From NCBI RefSeq assembly GCF_945915435.1, contig NZ_CAMEFG010000023.1, forward strand, positions 1 through 58,226: DNA of 58,226 nt. The letters are read 5' to 3'. Of the stretch, positions 41,471 to 51,730 are shown one piece after another. A model generated the notes under the pieces. It was given only the letters and a program-made list of their open reading frames with translations. It was not told the origin of the DNA and ran no database searches. This DNA is from an uncultured Paracoccus sp. GTDB taxonomy: Bacteria; Pseudomonadota; Alphaproteobacteria; Rhodobacterales; Rhodobacteraceae. Position 1 is the stretch's first letter, and each line of letters starts with the position of its first letter. A program made the position numbers and the translations under genes.

Positions 41471-43099
41471 ATGGGCGATCTGGTCGATCTCAAGCAGTTG
41501 CGCGTCTCATTCGGCAAGGGAGAGGGGCGGACCGAAGTTCTCAAGGGCGTGGACGTCACCCTGAGCCGGGGCGAGATACTGGGCATCATCGGCGAATCCG
41601 GCTCGGGCAAGACCATGACCGGGCTGGCGCTGCTGCGGCTTTTGCCGCAGACCGCCACCGTCACCGCCGAACGGATGGATTTCGAGGGCAGCGACCTGCA
41701 ATCCATGCCGGACCGCGACTTCGACGAATTGCGCGGCGTCAGCATGGCGATGGTGTTTCAGGATCCGGTGGGCAGCTTCAACCCCTGCAAGACCATCGGC
41801 TGGCACTTTGAACATGCCCTGCGCCGCACCGGCCGGACCGAGGGCTTTCGCGACGAAACCGTCCGCCTTCTGAACGAGGTCGGCGTCAGGCGCGCGGACG
41901 AGACCGTTTCCCTCTATCCCCACCAGCTTAGCGGCGGCATGTTGCAGCGCGCGCTGATCGCGCTGGTCGCATCGCTGCAACCCCGGCTGATCGTGGCGGA
42001 CGAGCCGACGACCAATCTGGACAAGATCATCGAAAAGCAGGTGCTGGACCTGTTCCTGGACATGCGGCGCAAGCTTGATGCCAGCGTGATCTTCGTGACC
42101 CACGACATGCCGGTCGCCGCGTCCTTCTGCCATCGCATCGCGGTGATGAACGCCGGCGAGATGGTCGAGATCGGTCCGACCGAGCAGGTCTTTCGCAGCC
42201 CGCGGCACCCCTATACCCGTCGCCTGATCGATACCGCGCTGGAACTTGCCGGGGTCAAGGGCCGCCCCAAGGCAAGCGCGGCCCATCGCGCGCTGCTGGA
42301 GGCGCGCGCGGATGAGCCGCCGCTCTACAAGGTGCGCGATCTGAGCATCACCTTTCGGGGACCGGGCAAGCGCGGGCTGTTCAGGGCGATAGACGGCGTG
42401 AGCTTCGACGTGATGCCGGGCGAGATACTGGGCATCCTGGGCGAATCCGGTTCGGGCAAGACCACGTTGGGCCGCACCCTGCTGCGGCTTTACGACCCCG
42501 CCGAGGGTTCGATCACCTATCGCGGGCGCGACATCACCCACCTGCCCGAACGCCGCTTGCGCGGTTTCCGGCGCGAGATGCAGATGATCTTTCAGGATCC
42601 CGGCGGCAGCTTCAACCCGCGCAAGACCATCGGCGGCTCGCTGCGCGAGGCGCTGGTGGCCGCGGACGTTCCCGCATCGCAGATCCCCGGACGCATTACC
42701 GCGCTGCTGGAACGGGTCGAGTTGCAGGCGCTTCACGCCGAACGCTACGCGCATGAAATGTCGGGCGGGCAGTTGCAGCGCGTCGCCATCGCCCGCGCCA
42801 TCGCGCTGAACCCCAAGGTGATCGTCGCCGACGAAGCGGTATCGAAGCTTGACGTTTCCGTGCGCGCGGGGGTGCTGAACCTGCTGACGGACATTCAGAC
42901 CGAGATGGGCCTGTCGATGATCTTCATCACCCACGATCTGGATGTGGCGCGTCACGTCTGCGACCGTATCGCGGTGATGTATCACGGCAAGCTGCTGGAA
43001 ATCGGCCCGACCGAGGATGTCTTCACCAACCCCGCGACCGATTACACCCGCAGCCTGCTGGCCGCACACCACAACCTTGCCGACCTGATCGGAGCCTGA
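41471..43099 (+). CDS. Dual-domain ABC transporter ATPase (DppD-DppF fusion)
   Basis: The 542-residue protein holds two nucleotide-binding domains, each with Walker A GESGSGKT (near residues 42 and 325), a signature (LSGGML, MSGGQL) and a Walker B ahead of the H-loop THD. The second domain has DEAVSKLDVS where DEPVSALDVS is usual. Each domain is followed by the oligopeptide C-terminal extension (PRHPYTRRLID; NPATDYTRSLL). It drives the importer above. Confidence 0.9.
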   Translation: MGDLVDLKQLRVSFGKGEGRTEVLKGVDVTLSRGEILGIIGESGSGKTMTGLALLRLLPQTATVTAERMDFEGSDLQSMPDRDFDELRGVSMAMVFQDPVGSFNPCKTIGWHFEHALRRTGRTEGFRDETVRLLNEVGVRRADETVSLYPHQLSGGMLQRALIALVASLQPRLIVADEPTTNLDKIIEKQVLDLFLDMRRKLDASVIFVTHDMPVAASFCHRIAVMNAGEMVEIGPTEQVFRSPRHPYTRRLIDTALELAGVKGRPKASAAHRALLEARADEPPLYKVRDLSITFRGPGKRGLFRAIDGVSFDVMPGEILGILGESGSGKTTLGRTLLRLYDPAEGSITYRGRDITHLPERRLRGFRREMQMIFQDPGGSFNPRKTIGGSLREALVAADVPASQIPGRITALLERVELQALHAERYAHEMSGGQLQRVAIARAIALNPKVIVADEAVSKLDVSVRAGVLNLLTDIQTEMGLSMIFITHDLDVARHVCDRIAVMYHGKLLEIGPTEDVFTNPATDYTRSLLAAHHNLADLIGA

Positions 43100-43101
43100 C
43101 C

Positions 43102-44019
43102 ATGCACCCCGCCATCGCCTATGTGGATTGTTCCGATCTGATGCACGAGATGTTGCGGCAGGAATGGCCGGATCACGAAACGCGGATGAAGGTCCATGTC
43201 GGCGATATGCCCGCGTCGGATCTGGTCGATTACTGCAAGGATGCGAACTGGCTGTGGAACGGTCACACCATGATGCCTGCCGGGTTTCTGTCCCAACTGC
43301 CGCATCTGAAACGCATCCTGTTTCTGGGCAGCGGCCCGGCCAGCTATATCGACATGCAATATTGCGCAAAGGCCGGTATCGCCGTCGACAGGATCACCGA
43401 ATACGGCGACCGGGCCGTGGCCGAACATGCGCTGGCGCTGCTGTTTGCCGCATCCCGGCAGGTGGCGGGAATGGACCGGGCATTGCGTGCGGGCCACTGG
43501 GAGCCGCTTGAAGGATTGGAACTGGGCGGGCGCCGCCTGGGGCTGATCGGCTTCGGCGGCATTGGGCGCAGCCTGGCGGGCATGGCGCGCGCATTGGGCA
43601 TGGAGCTGGCCATCTGGAACCGCTCGGCCTTGCCGCGGGAATGGGCCGATTGCGCGGCGGAACTGGACGATCTGCTGGCGGCAAGCGATTTCGTTTCCCT
43701 GCACCTGTCGCTCAACCCGCAGACACGCGGTTTCCTGTCGGCCGGGCGGATCGCCCGGATGCGGCCCGGCGCAATTCTGGTGAATACGGCGCGGGCGGGC
43801 CTTGTCGATACCGCCGCGCTGATCCATGCGCTCGGGACGGGGCACCTGCGTCATGCGGCGCTGGATGTCTTTGATACCGAGCCTCTGCCCCCTGACGATC
43901 CGCTGCTGTCGGTGCCCAATCTGACGCTGACCACCCACGCGGGCTTCAAGACCCGCGAGGCCACGCAGCGCCTGATGCGCGCCGCCATCGCAATGGTGCA
44001 AGAGACCGAAGGCCGCTAG
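43102..44019 (+). CDS. D-isomer-specific 2-hydroxyacid dehydrogenase
   Basis: The 305-residue NAD(P)-dependent reductase has the Rossmann motif GLIGFGGIGRSLAGMA and catalytic residues in the expected places: Arg in VNTARAGLVD, Glu in DVFDTEPLP and His in LTTHAGF. It is last in the importer operon, two bases after the ATPase gene, so it probably interconverts a 2-oxoacid and D-2-hydroxyacid derived from the imported compound. It converges on the GlcD-like gene. Confidence 0.88.
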   Translation: MHPAIAYVDCSDLMHEMLRQEWPDHETRMKVHVGDMPASDLVDYCKDANWLWNGHTMMPAGFLSQLPHLKRILFLGSGPASYIDMQYCAKAGIAVDRITEYGDRAVAEHALALLFAASRQVAGMDRALRAGHWEPLEGLELGGRRLGLIGFGGIGRSLAGMARALGMELAIWNRSALPREWADCAAELDDLLAASDFVSLHLSLNPQTRGFLSAGRIARMRPGAILVNTARAGLVDTAALIHALGTGHLRHAALDVFDTEPLPPDDPLLSVPNLTLTTHAGFKTREATQRLMRAAIAMVQETEGR

Positions 44020-44022
44020 GCG

Positions 44023-45441
44023 TCAAAGCACCGCGCCGGGGTTGAGGATGCCCTTCGGGTCCAGCGCGCGCTTGATCGCGCGCATCACGTCAAGCGCGAC
44101 GGGGTTCTTGTAGCGCGCCATCTCGCCGGTCTTGGCGCGGCCTATCCCGTGTTCCGCCGAAAACGAGCCGCGATGACGCAGGCAGACCCCGACCACGGCC
44201 TGCGTCACCTCGGGGGCGCGGGCGCGGAAATCGCTCCGGTTCATGCCGGGCGGCGGGGCAAAGTTGAAATGCAGGTTCCCATCGCCGAAATGGCCGAACG
44301 GCGCGCCGACGATGCCGGGCAGGACGGCCTCGGCGGCGGCCTGGCCCTCGGCGATGAAATCGGCCAGGGCCGAAACCGGCACGGATATGTCGTGCTTGAT
44401 ATCGGCCCCGGCGTGTTTCTGCGCTTCGGGCAGACGCTCGCGCAGATCCCACAGGGCGGCGCGCTGCGTCTCGTTCGCGGCAAGCGTGGCGTCCTCGATC
44501 AACCCTTCGTCGAAGGCGGCGGCAAGGCTGTTCTGAAAGCGCTCTTCAAGCCCCGGATCGTCGCCGACGCTGGCCAGATCCATCAACACATAGGCCCGAT
44601 GACCTTCGGCCAAGGGCGCGGCGCGTCCATGCAGATGGGGGGCCAGCATCGCCCATGCGGGGGCCGAGATGAACTCGAAGGCGCTGATCTGGTCGCCGAA
44701 AAGCCCGCGCATCCGGTTGTAGAGCTCCAACGCCCGCCCTGCCGAGGCCAGCCCCATGAAAGCGGTCTGGCGGCTGCGCGGCATGGGGTGCAGGCGCAGC
44801 ACGGCGCGGGTGATTACCCCGAGCGTGCCCTCCGAGCCGATCAGCAGGTTCCTGAGATCATAGCCCGTATTGTTCTTGCGCAAGGCGTTCAGGTCGCTCA
44901 GCACCCGGCCATCGGCCAGAGCCGCCTCGATCCCCAGGCAGAAATCGCGCGCATTGCCATAGCGCAGCACGTTGACGCCCCCGGCATTGGTCGCCAGCAC
45001 CCCGCCGATCTGGGCCGAGCCTTCCGAGGCCAGCGACAGCGGCAGGTAAAGCCCCGCCTCGCGCGCGGCCTCTTGCGCCGATTGCAGCGTGCAACCGGCA
45101 TCGACGGTCATGGTGGCATTCACGCTGTCCACCTGCGGCGCGCCTGCCAGCCGGTCCAGCGACAGCAGCACATGCCCCTCGGGTGCAGCCGTGCCGCCGA
45201 CCATGCCCGTATTGCCGCCGCGCGGAACGACCGCGATCCCATGCGCATTGCAGCACGCCAGCACCGCCGCAACCTCATCCGTCGAGCCGGGGCGCAGCAC
45301 GCAAGGCGCCTTGACGGGATAAAGACCGCGTTCTTCGGACAGGTAAGGCGCCAGCGCCTCGGCCGAGGTCAGGACATGGCGCGCCCCGATCAGCCCCGCG
45401 AAAGCAGCGGTGTAATGTTGAAAAGCCGTGTCCGACGACAT
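44023..45441 (-). CDS. FAD-binding oxidase, GlcD/D-lactate dehydrogenase-like
   Basis: The 472-residue flavoprotein has a PCMH FAD domain (VVPRGGNTGMVGG, ASEGSAQIGGVLATNAGG, YDLRNLLIGSEGTLGVITRA) and a FAD-oxidase C-terminal domain with GHFGDGNLHFNF and SAEHGIGRAK. Relatives oxidise D-lactate, D-2-hydroxyglutarate or glycolate. The start is uncertain: ATG 45441 or GTG 45480, neither with a strong ribosome site. It follows the GlpD-like gene closely and converges with the hydroxyacid dehydrogenase. Confidence 0.86.
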   Translation of the reverse strand: MSSDTAFQHYTAAFAGLIGARHVLTSAEALAPYLSEERGLYPVKAPCVLRPGSTDEVAAVLACCNAHGIAVVPRGGNTGMVGGTAAPEGHVLLSLDRLAGAPQVDSVNATMTVDAGCTLQSAQEAAREAGLYLPLSLASEGSAQIGGVLATNAGGVNVLRYGNARDFCLGIEAALADGRVLSDLNALRKNNTGYDLRNLLIGSEGTLGVITRAVLRLHPMPRSRQTAFMGLASAGRALELYNRMRGLFGDQISAFEFISAPAWAMLAPHLHGRAAPLAEGHRAYVLMDLASVGDDPGLEERFQNSLAAAFDEGLIEDATLAANETQRAALWDLRERLPEAQKHAGADIKHDISVPVSALADFIAEGQAAAEAVLPGIVGAPFGHFGDGNLHFNFAPPPGMNRSDFRARAPEVTQAVVGVCLRHRGSFSAEHGIGRAKTGEMARYKNPVALDVMRAIKRALDPKGILNPGAVL

Positions 45442-45483
45442 CGTCTGCCCGTTCTCGTGATTGCGCAAAGGCAGGTTCACTTT

Positions 45484-47034
45484 CTATATGCCGGGCACGC
45501 CGAAAAGACGCGCGTTCTCGTCAATGAAGCCCGTGATCTCGGCCTCGCGCCGTTCGGCGCCCCAACCCAGTTCTTCGGCAAGGATGGCGGCCACCGGCTC
45601 CAGCTCCTCGCGCGTCAGGAAATGCCGCCAGCCCAACCCCGCGCGGCGATAGAGAACATCCGCAAGGCTGGCGGCATGTTCCCCGGTCACGGCGCGGCGC
45701 ACGTCTTCAAGGTGATAGCCGCTTTCCGCCTCGATCACGCGCGGCGTCGCGGGATCGGGCACCGGCAGGCGCACGCGGTAAAGCGGGTCATGCGCCGGAC
45801 GCGAGGGCGCGATATCCTTGCGCAGCCGCGCGGCGACCTCGCGGCCCGCATCGCGATGGGTCATGATCGGACCGGCGGTCATGGCGAAGACGCCCGGCAA
45901 CCCGTCGCCGGACAGGTCATGCAACTCGCGCGAGCGCGCGCCCTTGGGCTGGCTTTCGTCATAGGTGAGCGGCCGAACACCCGCCCATGTGCGGATGATA
46001 TCGGCATGATCGAGGCCAAAGCCGGGAAAAAGCTTGGCGGCTTCGCTCAGGATGAAGCGGATATCGTCGCCGTCGCAGCGGATCATATCCGGGTCGCCCT
46101 CGTAAACGGTTTCCGTGGGGCCGATATAATGCAGATCGCCTTGCGGAATGCAGTAGAACGGCTCTTCCATACCATTGACGGTCGCGACCCCCTTGCCGCG
46201 CAGGTCGTCGGGCAGTTTGACAACGATATGTGCCCCCTTGGTGCCGAGGATCTTGCGCGGCATGTCAGGATGCGCCTGCTTCAGCACCCTGTCGATCCAC
46301 GCGCCCGCCATGACCAGAACCCGCCGCGCCCCGACCGTGGCGCTGCCGCCGTCCTTGTGGCGCAGGGCCACGCTGCGGATCTCTCCTTCGGCATCTGCCA
46401 GAACGGCCTCGGTATGGTTCAGCGCCACCGCGCCCATTTCTTCGGCGTCCAGCACCGCATCGACGCAAATCCGCTCGGGCCAGACGAACTGGTATTCCGT
46501 GAAGATCGCCGCCGAGTGCAGGGTTTCCTTATTCGACAGCCTCGCGCCCATGGGATGCGCCAGCGCCTCATCCCGGGTCAGTCGGCGATAGTTCAACGGA
46601 ACGTCGCGAGGCGCGAGGTTTTGCAAGACCCGGAAACCCAGATCGACCTGCCAGGGCAGATAATGGCTGTTGCGATAGATGGGAAACATCATCTCGATCG
46701 GCGTGACCCGCTGGGGCGCCGTCTTGACGAATTCGTGGCGGCACCGCATCGCCTGCCGTGCCATCCGCACCGCCGTGAACAGCCGGGCGGGATGGGCCGC
46801 AAAGGTGCGAAAAGGTTTCGGCGTTTCGAAATAACGCAGGCCGCAATGCAACAACCTGCTGGAACGGCTGGACGCGCCGGTGGCGAAGTCCGATTTCTCG
46901 GCCAGCAGGACGGAGTAGCCTTCCCGCGCGGCCTCGCGCGCGGTCGAAGCGCCGATGATCCCGCCGCCTATGACGACGACATCGAAAACCTGCCCATCGA
47001 CCTCATGCAATCTGGATGCTTGTGTTTTCATCAT
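45484..47034 (-). CDS. glpD: FAD-dependent glycerol-3-phosphate dehydrogenase-like protein
   Basis: The 516-residue protein has the GlpD/GlpA plan: FDVVVIGGGIIGASTAREAAREG, SDFATGASSRSSRLLHCGLRYFE, GAWIDRVL, and a C-terminal helical domain from about residue 390 (RAVTGEHAASLADVLYRRAGL). It would oxidise sn-glycerol-3-phosphate or a related alcohol at the membrane. No glycerol transporter or kinase is nearby, so the substrate may differ. ATGs at 47034 and 47031 are both possible. Confidence 0.78.
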   Translation of the reverse strand: MMKTQASRLHEVDGQVFDVVVIGGGIIGASTAREAAREGYSVLLAEKSDFATGASSRSSRLLHCGLRYFETPKPFRTFAAHPARLFTAVRMARQAMRCRHEFVKTAPQRVTPIEMMFPIYRNSHYLPWQVDLGFRVLQNLAPRDVPLNYRRLTRDEALAHPMGARLSNKETLHSAAIFTEYQFVWPERICVDAVLDAEEMGAVALNHTEAVLADAEGEIRSVALRHKDGGSATVGARRVLVMAGAWIDRVLKQAHPDMPRKILGTKGAHIVVKLPDDLRGKGVATVNGMEEPFYCIPQGDLHYIGPTETVYEGDPDMIRCDGDDIRFILSEAAKLFPGFGLDHADIIRTWAGVRPLTYDESQPKGARSRELHDLSGDGLPGVFAMTAGPIMTHRDAGREVAARLRKDIAPSRPAHDPLYRVRLPVPDPATPRVIEAESGYHLEDVRRAVTGEHAASLADVLYRRAGLGWRHFLTREELEPVAAILAEELGWGAERREAEITGFIDENARLFGVPGI

Positions 47035-47103
47035 GCGAACGACCGTTGCCGACACACGGCCCTGCGTCAACCGGACCAAAGATTTTGCCCGTATGTCTTT
47101 GGG

Positions 47104-48018
47104 TTATACCTCGCAGATGCCCTGCACCTCGTTGCGAAAGCCCTTGCTGCGGTTGCGCAGAACCTTCAGGAAGGCGGATGCCGAGCGCGATAACGGGCGG
47201 AACTTGGGATAGACGACGGCGACATGAAACATGAGCTGCGGTTCGAAACACCGGAACAGGACACCCCGCCCCTGAAAGTCGTGCGCCGTGAAGGCGTCCA
47301 CCATGCCGACGCCGACGCCGCCCCTGACAAGCTGGCAAATGCCCGCCGCATATTGCGTATCGCAGACGATTTTCAACTGCGCCCCGGCATCGGCGAAGGC
47401 GCTCTCGATATGGCGGCGGGCCAGCGTGCCTTGCCCGAAACCCACAAAGGGAACGGCGTCGAGGTCGGCAGGCGTCAGCACCTGTTTCGCCACCAGCGCG
47501 TGACCCTCGGGCAAGGCCATCAGATAGGGGGTTCGAAGCAGCGTCTCACGTTCCGCCCCGAAGCTGTCGGGGATGAATTCGGCCACGCCGATGTCGATCT
47601 GCTGAGAAGAGACCCGCCCCTCGACCGAACTCGTCAGCAGCAGATCAAGATGCACCTGAACATCGGGACGCAGGCGCGCGAATTCCGCGATCACCCCCGG
47701 CATGAACCCCAACCCCAGGGCGGGCAGGCAGGCGATATGCAACCGGCCTTTCCGTCCGTATTTGATGTCGCTCGCGGCAGCCGATAGCCTTTCGTAGCTT
47801 TTGAAGGCGGTGCTGACTTCCTCGTAAAATGTCCGCCCTTCGGCAGTCGGCACCAACCGCCCGGACTTGCGGTCGAAAAGCGCAATGCCCAATGACGCTT
47901 CCAGCGCCTCGACATGCCGGCTGACGGCGGGTTGCGAGATGCCCATGATTTCGGCGGCGCCGCTCATCGTGCCCGCGGCCATCGTCTCGCGAAATGCCTG
48001 CAATTGCCTCCAACGCAT
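47104..48018 (-). CDS. LysR-family regulator
   Basis: The 304-residue protein has a winged helix at the N-terminus (LQAFRETMAAGTMSGAAEIM, ISQPAVSRHVEALEASLG) and a LysR effector domain. ATG 48018 has GGGAG seven bases upstream; the frame continues far upstream without coding character. It lies 69 bases upstream of the GlpD-like and GlcD-like genes on the same strand and probably controls them. Confidence 0.84.
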   Translation of the reverse strand: MRWRQLQAFRETMAAGTMSGAAEIMGISQPAVSRHVEALEASLGIALFDRKSGRLVPTAEGRTFYEEVSTAFKSYERLSAAASDIKYGRKGRLHIACLPALGLGFMPGVIAEFARLRPDVQVHLDLLLTSSVEGRVSSQQIDIGVAEFIPDSFGAERETLLRTPYLMALPEGHALVAKQVLTPADLDAVPFVGFGQGTLARRHIESAFADAGAQLKIVCDTQYAAGICQLVRGGVGVGMVDAFTAHDFQGRGVLFRCFEPQLMFHVAVVYPKFRPLSRSASAFLKVLRNRSKGFRNEVQGICEV

Positions 48019-48151
48019 CCAGAAGCTCCCGTAAGCTGACCTGCCGGGCGAAAGACATGGCCACCACGCAAGCACTTCGCAATGCCCGAAATGAACAGAG
48101 GCGGGTTCATGGTTCGCAAGATGATCGAGGAATATCAGCTCTCGCGAGCAT

Positions 48152-48480
48152 ATGTCCACCAGCGGCAAATGCAGGCCACACCTGTCCGCCGTCAAGGTCC
48201 ACGGCACAGGTTTGGTCGAGGAACTGGTCGCGGCAGGCGACCTCGCCCGTGCAAGGCGCCAGGCGGGATTTTTGAGCGAATGGCTTGCCCGGACCGGCGA
48301 AAACCAGTTCCTTGCGCGGCCCCGATCGGCGAGGCGCGGCTGCTGGCGGCCGACGGCCAGACCGGCGGCGCCCACCAACACCTTACCCAGGCGGTCGATC
48401 ACGCCCGCCGAACACAGGCAAGGCTATGGCAAGACAAGGCCGAACAGGCGCTGTCGCGGAACGACAGGATCCCTTTGTGA
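48152..48480 (+). pseudogene. Decayed TPR-type gene remnant
   Basis: Plus-strand translation reads GLVEELVAAGDLARARRQAG...SEWLARTGENQFLA in one frame to about 48310, then continues in another frame as GEARLLAADGQTGGAHQHLT...ARLWQDKAEQALSR. Together these match the pattern of TPR domains at the C-terminus of large ATPase/adenylate-cyclase regulators, split by a frameshift and with no usable start. The family call is from pattern memory and is tentative. The sequence 48019-48151 shows no gene. Confidence 0.4.
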
Positions 48481-48651
48481 CGGCGGCGCCCCCCAGACGA
48501 TCCGGGCGCTTCCCCCTTCTGGCAGTGCCTGAAGTGCTGCCATCCCGTTATGCGCACCCGGCAGGCGCAGGATACCGGGGTGCGACAGCGCGGCGCGGAA
48601 GCGGGCACCGGCGGGGGTCGCGGGAAGGTCGTTTGCGATCAGATAGGGCAT
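48424..48651 (-). pseudogene. prpB: Truncated prpB (methylisocitrate lyase) 5' fragment
   Basis: The ATG at 48651 lies five bases after prpC. The first 42 codons read like PrpB of Rhodobacteraceae (GARFRAALSHPGILRLPG, AHNGMAALQA). After 48526 the similarity stops and an unrelated tail of 33 codons leads to TAG. All catalytic parts, such as the KKCGH-type loop, are missing, so the fragment cannot be active. The downstream DNA carries the decayed TPR-like gene in the opposite direction. Confidence 0.7.
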
Positions 48652-48655
48652 GGCG

Positions 48656-49828
48656 TCACTCCGCTGCATGGGTGCGGGCGGGTGCGCCGCGCTTGTCGAT
48701 GGGCAGGAAATCGCGGCTTTCCGGGCCAATGTAATTTGCCGAGGGGCGGATGATCTTGTTGTCCAGCCGCTGCTCGATCACATGGGCCGACCACCCGGCG
48801 CTGCGCGAGATCACGAAAAGCGGCGTGAACATCTGCGTCGGCACCCCCAACAGGTGATAGGAGACCGCCGAATACCAGTCCAGATTGGCGAACATCGACC
48901 GCGCATCGGCCATCACCGTCTCGATCCGCTCGGCGATGTCGAACATCCGGGCAGAGCCTGCGGCATCCGAAAGCTGCCGTGCCACCCGCTTGATCACCGC
49001 GTTGCGCGGGTCGGCGATGGTATAGACCGGATGGCCGAAGCCGATGATGACTTCGCGCGCGGCCACGCGGGCGCGGATGTCGGCCTCGGCCTCGTCCGGG
49101 GTGGCATAGCGCTTCTGGATCTCGAAGGCGACTTCGTTGGCGCCGCCATGCCTGGGACCGCGCAGCGCGCCGATGCCGCCTGCGATGGCCGAATAGATGT
49201 CGGACCCGGTCCCGGCGATGATCCGCGCGGTGAAGGTCGAGGCGTTGAACTCATGCTCGGCATAGAGGTTCAGCGTCGTATGCATGGCGCGCACGTCCGC
49301 TTCGCCGGCGGGACGGCCATGCAGCAGGTGCAGGAAATGCCCGGCGATGCTGTCGTCCTCGGTCTCGACCTCGATACGGCGGCCATTCCGGGCGTAATGA
49401 TGCCAGTAGAGCAGCATCGAGCCTTGCGCCGCGATGAGCCGGTCGGCGATGTCGCGCGCGCCGGGAATGTTGTGATCGGTCGCCTCGGGCAGGACGCAGC
49501 CCAAGGCACTGACGCCAAGCCGCAGCACGTCCATTGGATGCACCGCCGCCGGAATGGCCTCCAGCGTGTCGCGCACGGCGCGCGGCAGGCCCCGCAGGGC
49601 GCGCAGCTTCGCCTTGTAGGCGGCCAGTTCGGTCGCCGTCGGCAGGCTGCCGTGGATCAGCAGATGCGCGACTTCCTCGTAATCGCAGGCCTCGGCCAGG
49701 TCGAGGATATCAAAGCCGCGATAATACAGGTCGTTGCCGGTCTGGCCAACGCTGCACAGCGCGGTATTGCCTGCGACCACGCCCGAAAGCGCGACGGATT
49801 TCTTGGTTTTCCTGATCGGGCCGGTCAT
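48656..49828 (-). CDS. prpC: 2-methylcitrate synthase / citrate synthase
   Basis: The 390-residue citrate-synthase-fold enzyme condenses propionyl-CoA with oxaloacetate in the methylcitrate cycle. Catalytic histidines are in AEHEFNAS and GPRHGGANE, and Asp in the [14 protein letters not shown] segment. The start [27 protein letters not shown] is typical of PrpC. It overlaps prpD by four bases and precedes the prpB fragment. Confidence 0.92.
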   Translation of the reverse strand: MTGPIRKTKKSVALSGVVAGNTALCSVGQTGNDLYYRGFDILDLAEACDYEEVAHLLIHGSLPTATELAAYKAKLRALRGLPRAVRDTLEAIPAAVHPMDVLRLGVSALGCVLPEATDHNIPGARDIADRLIAAQGSMLLYWHHYARNGRRIEVETEDDSIAGHFLHLLHGRPAGEADVRAMHTTLNLYAEHEFNASTFTARIIAGTGSDIYSAIAGGIGALRGPRHGGANEVAFEIQKRYATPDEAEADIRARVAAREVIIGFGHPVYTIADPRNAVIKRVARQLSDAAGSARMFDIAERIETVMADARSMFANLDWYSAVSYHLLGVPTQMFTPLFVISRSAGWSAHVIEQRLDNKIIRPSANYIGPESRDFLPIDKRGAPARTHAAE

Positions 49829-51336
49829 TTGCTCCCCCAGTCGAAGATGCCGTGCGGACGGGTCGCGCCGAGGCGATCCGCGCCGATGGTGAAGGTCAGC
49901 GCACCGAGATCGCCGGGCTTCAGGGTGGCCAGCGATTGCGCGGCATCCAGGAAGCGTTGCTGTTCCGCCGTGGTGATGATCCCGTCCGAGAGCGTCAGGA
50001 ACTTGTTGACATAGTTCTCGCGAACAAATGGCCGCGCCCCATCGGGATGCGCATCGGCCAGCGCCAACTCGTCGGTGATGGTGCGGCCATCCTTCAGCGT
50101 CACCACGACGCGGCCACCGAACGCCTTCTCCTTCGGGTCGCGAGAGTGGTAGCGGCGGGTCCATTCCGGGTCTTCGACCGTGGTGATCCTGTGCCACAGC
50201 GCCACGGTCTCGGGGCGGTTGGCGCGCTCGGGGGCATAGCTGCGTTCGTGATGCCAGCCACCGTCCTCCAGCGCGACCGCGAAGATATACATGATGGAAT
50301 GGTCCAGCGTCTCGCGGCTGGCCCTGGGGTCCATCTTCTGCGGATCGCCCGCGCCGGTGCCGATGACATGATGGGTGTGGTGGCTGGTATGGATCACGAT
50401 GCTGTCGATCTGGGACAGGTCGCCGATCTGCGGGCCGAGGCGGCGGGCAAGATCGATCAGCGCCTGGCTTTGATATTCCGCCGAATGTTCCTTGGTATAG
50501 GTATCCAAGATGGCGCGCTTGGCCTCGCCCTTGCCGGGCAGCGGCACCTGGTAGCGGGCATTGGGGCCAGACAGCATATAAGCGATGAAGCCGTCCTCGC
50601 CCTCCCATGCCGGGCTGGGGGCGCCTTCGCCACGCATCACCCGGTCCACAGCCTCGATTGCCATCTTGCCGGCGAAGGCGGGGGCGAAGGCTTTCCAGCT
50701 TGAGATCTCGCCCTTGCGCGACTGGCGGGTGGTGGTGGTGATATGCAGCGCCTGCTGGACGGCCTGGTAGATGGTTTCGACCGGCAGGTCCAGCAAGGTG
50801 CCGATGCCTGCCGCCGCCGATGGCCCCAGATGGGCGATATGGTCGATCTTGTGTTCGTGCAGGCAGATGCCGCGCACGAGATTCACCTGGATCTCGTATC
50901 CCGTCGCGATACCCCGGATCAGGGCGGCGCCCGATGTGCCGACATGCTGCGCCACGGCCAGGATCGGCGGGATGTTGTCACCGGGGTGGCTGTAGTCGGC
51001 GGCCAGAAACGTGTCGTGAAAGTCCAGTTCCCGCACCGCCGTGCCATTGGCCCAGGCCGCCCATTCCGGGCTGACGCGGGCGTCGGTGCCGAACACCGTC
51101 GCGCCGGGCCGCATCGGGTGGCACAGCGCCTGCGCGCGGGCCGAGGCCACCGGCCGCCGTGCCACCGAGGCCACCGCCACGGCAGCATTGTCGATGATCC
51201 GGTTGACGATCATCTCTGTCACTGCCGGTTCCACCGCCACCGGGTCGGCGGCCACTTCGGCGATTTTCCACGCAAGCTGGTCTTCGCGCGGCAGGTGTTC
51301 GGCGGATCGGTATGTCCGCAGGTCGTGGGTGATCAT
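49825..51336 (-). CDS. prpD: 2-methylcitrate dehydratase
   Basis: The 503-residue MmgE/PrpD-family enzyme dehydrates 2-methylcitrate. Recognisable parts are [42 protein letters not shown] and the lid region [29 protein letters not shown] is eight bases before the ATG at 51336. It overlaps the thioesterase gene by four bases and prpC by four. Confidence 0.92.
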   Translation of the reverse strand: MITHDLRTYRSAEHLPREDQLAWKIAEVAADPVAVEPAVTEMIVNRIIDNAAVAVASVARRPVASARAQALCHPMRPGATVFGTDARVSPEWAAWANGTAVRELDFHDTFLAADYSHPGDNIPPILAVAQHVGTSGAALIRGIATGYEIQVNLVRGICLHEHKIDHIAHLGPSAAAGIGTLLDLPVETIYQAVQQALHITTTTRQSRKGEISSWKAFAPAFAGKMAIEAVDRVMRGEGAPSPAWEGEDGFIAYMLSGPNARYQVPLPGKGEAKRAILDTYTKEHSAEYQSQALIDLARRLGPQIGDLSQIDSIVIHTSHHTHHVIGTGAGDPQKMDPRASRETLDHSIMYIFAVALEDGGWHHERSYAPERANRPETVALWHRITTVEDPEWTRRYHSRDPKEKAFGGRVVVTLKDGRTITDELALADAHPDGARPFVRENYVNKFLTLSDGIITTAEQQRFLDAAQSLATLKPGDLGALTFTIGADRLGATRPHGIFDWGSK

Positions 51337-51722
51337 CGGATCGTTCCTCGGTTGGAGTTGCGGGCGACGGGCTGCGGGCGTCCGTCCGCATCCACCGCCA
51401 CCATCTCGAATTGCCCGGACAGCGCCCGGCGTCCGGCCTCGCCGCTGGTGGGACCGGCGATGCCCAGCACCTCGACGGTCATCGAGGTGCGCCCGGTCCG
51501 GGTGACGCGGGCGGTCAGGTCCAGAAGTTCGCCCACCCGGATCGGCGTGGTGAAATCCACCCGTTCCGACCGGGCCATGACCACCGAGCACCCCGCATGG
51601 CGCGTTGCGGCGATGAAGGCCGCCTTGGCCATCAGCGACAGCGCATTGCCACCAAACAGCGTGCCGTAATGGTTCGCGGCGTCAGGAAAGATCATCTCGA
51701 CCATGCGGGTCTCGGGCGGCAT
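51333..51722 (-). CDS. Acyl-CoA thioesterase (hotdog fold)
   Basis: The 129-residue YciA/BFIT-type thioesterase has [28 protein letters not shown], with the catalytic acidic/Asn-His start and helix, and [22 protein letters not shown]. It is the first gene of the methylcitrate operon and may relieve accumulation of propionyl-CoA or related esters. AAGGA lies seven bases upstream. Confidence 0.84.
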   Translation of the reverse strand: MPPETRMVEMIFPDAANHYGTLFGGNALSLMAKAAFIAATRHAGCSVVMARSERVDFTTPIRVGELLDLTARVTRTGRTSMTVEVLGIAGPTSGEAGRRALSGQFEMVAVDADGRPQPVARNSNRGTIR

Positions 51723-51730
51723 CCGGCTAT

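Noticed and set aside
44149..47193. 1014-codon plus-strand frame across the GlcD-like and GlpD-like genes
   Set aside because: Both minus-strand genes have intact FAD motifs and proper lengths; the plus frame is antisense.
47104..48402. LysR frame extended upstream to 48402
   Set aside because: The family N-terminus (LQAFRE) begins just after ATG 48018, which has a good ribosome site; the extension is opposite the decayed TPR remnant.
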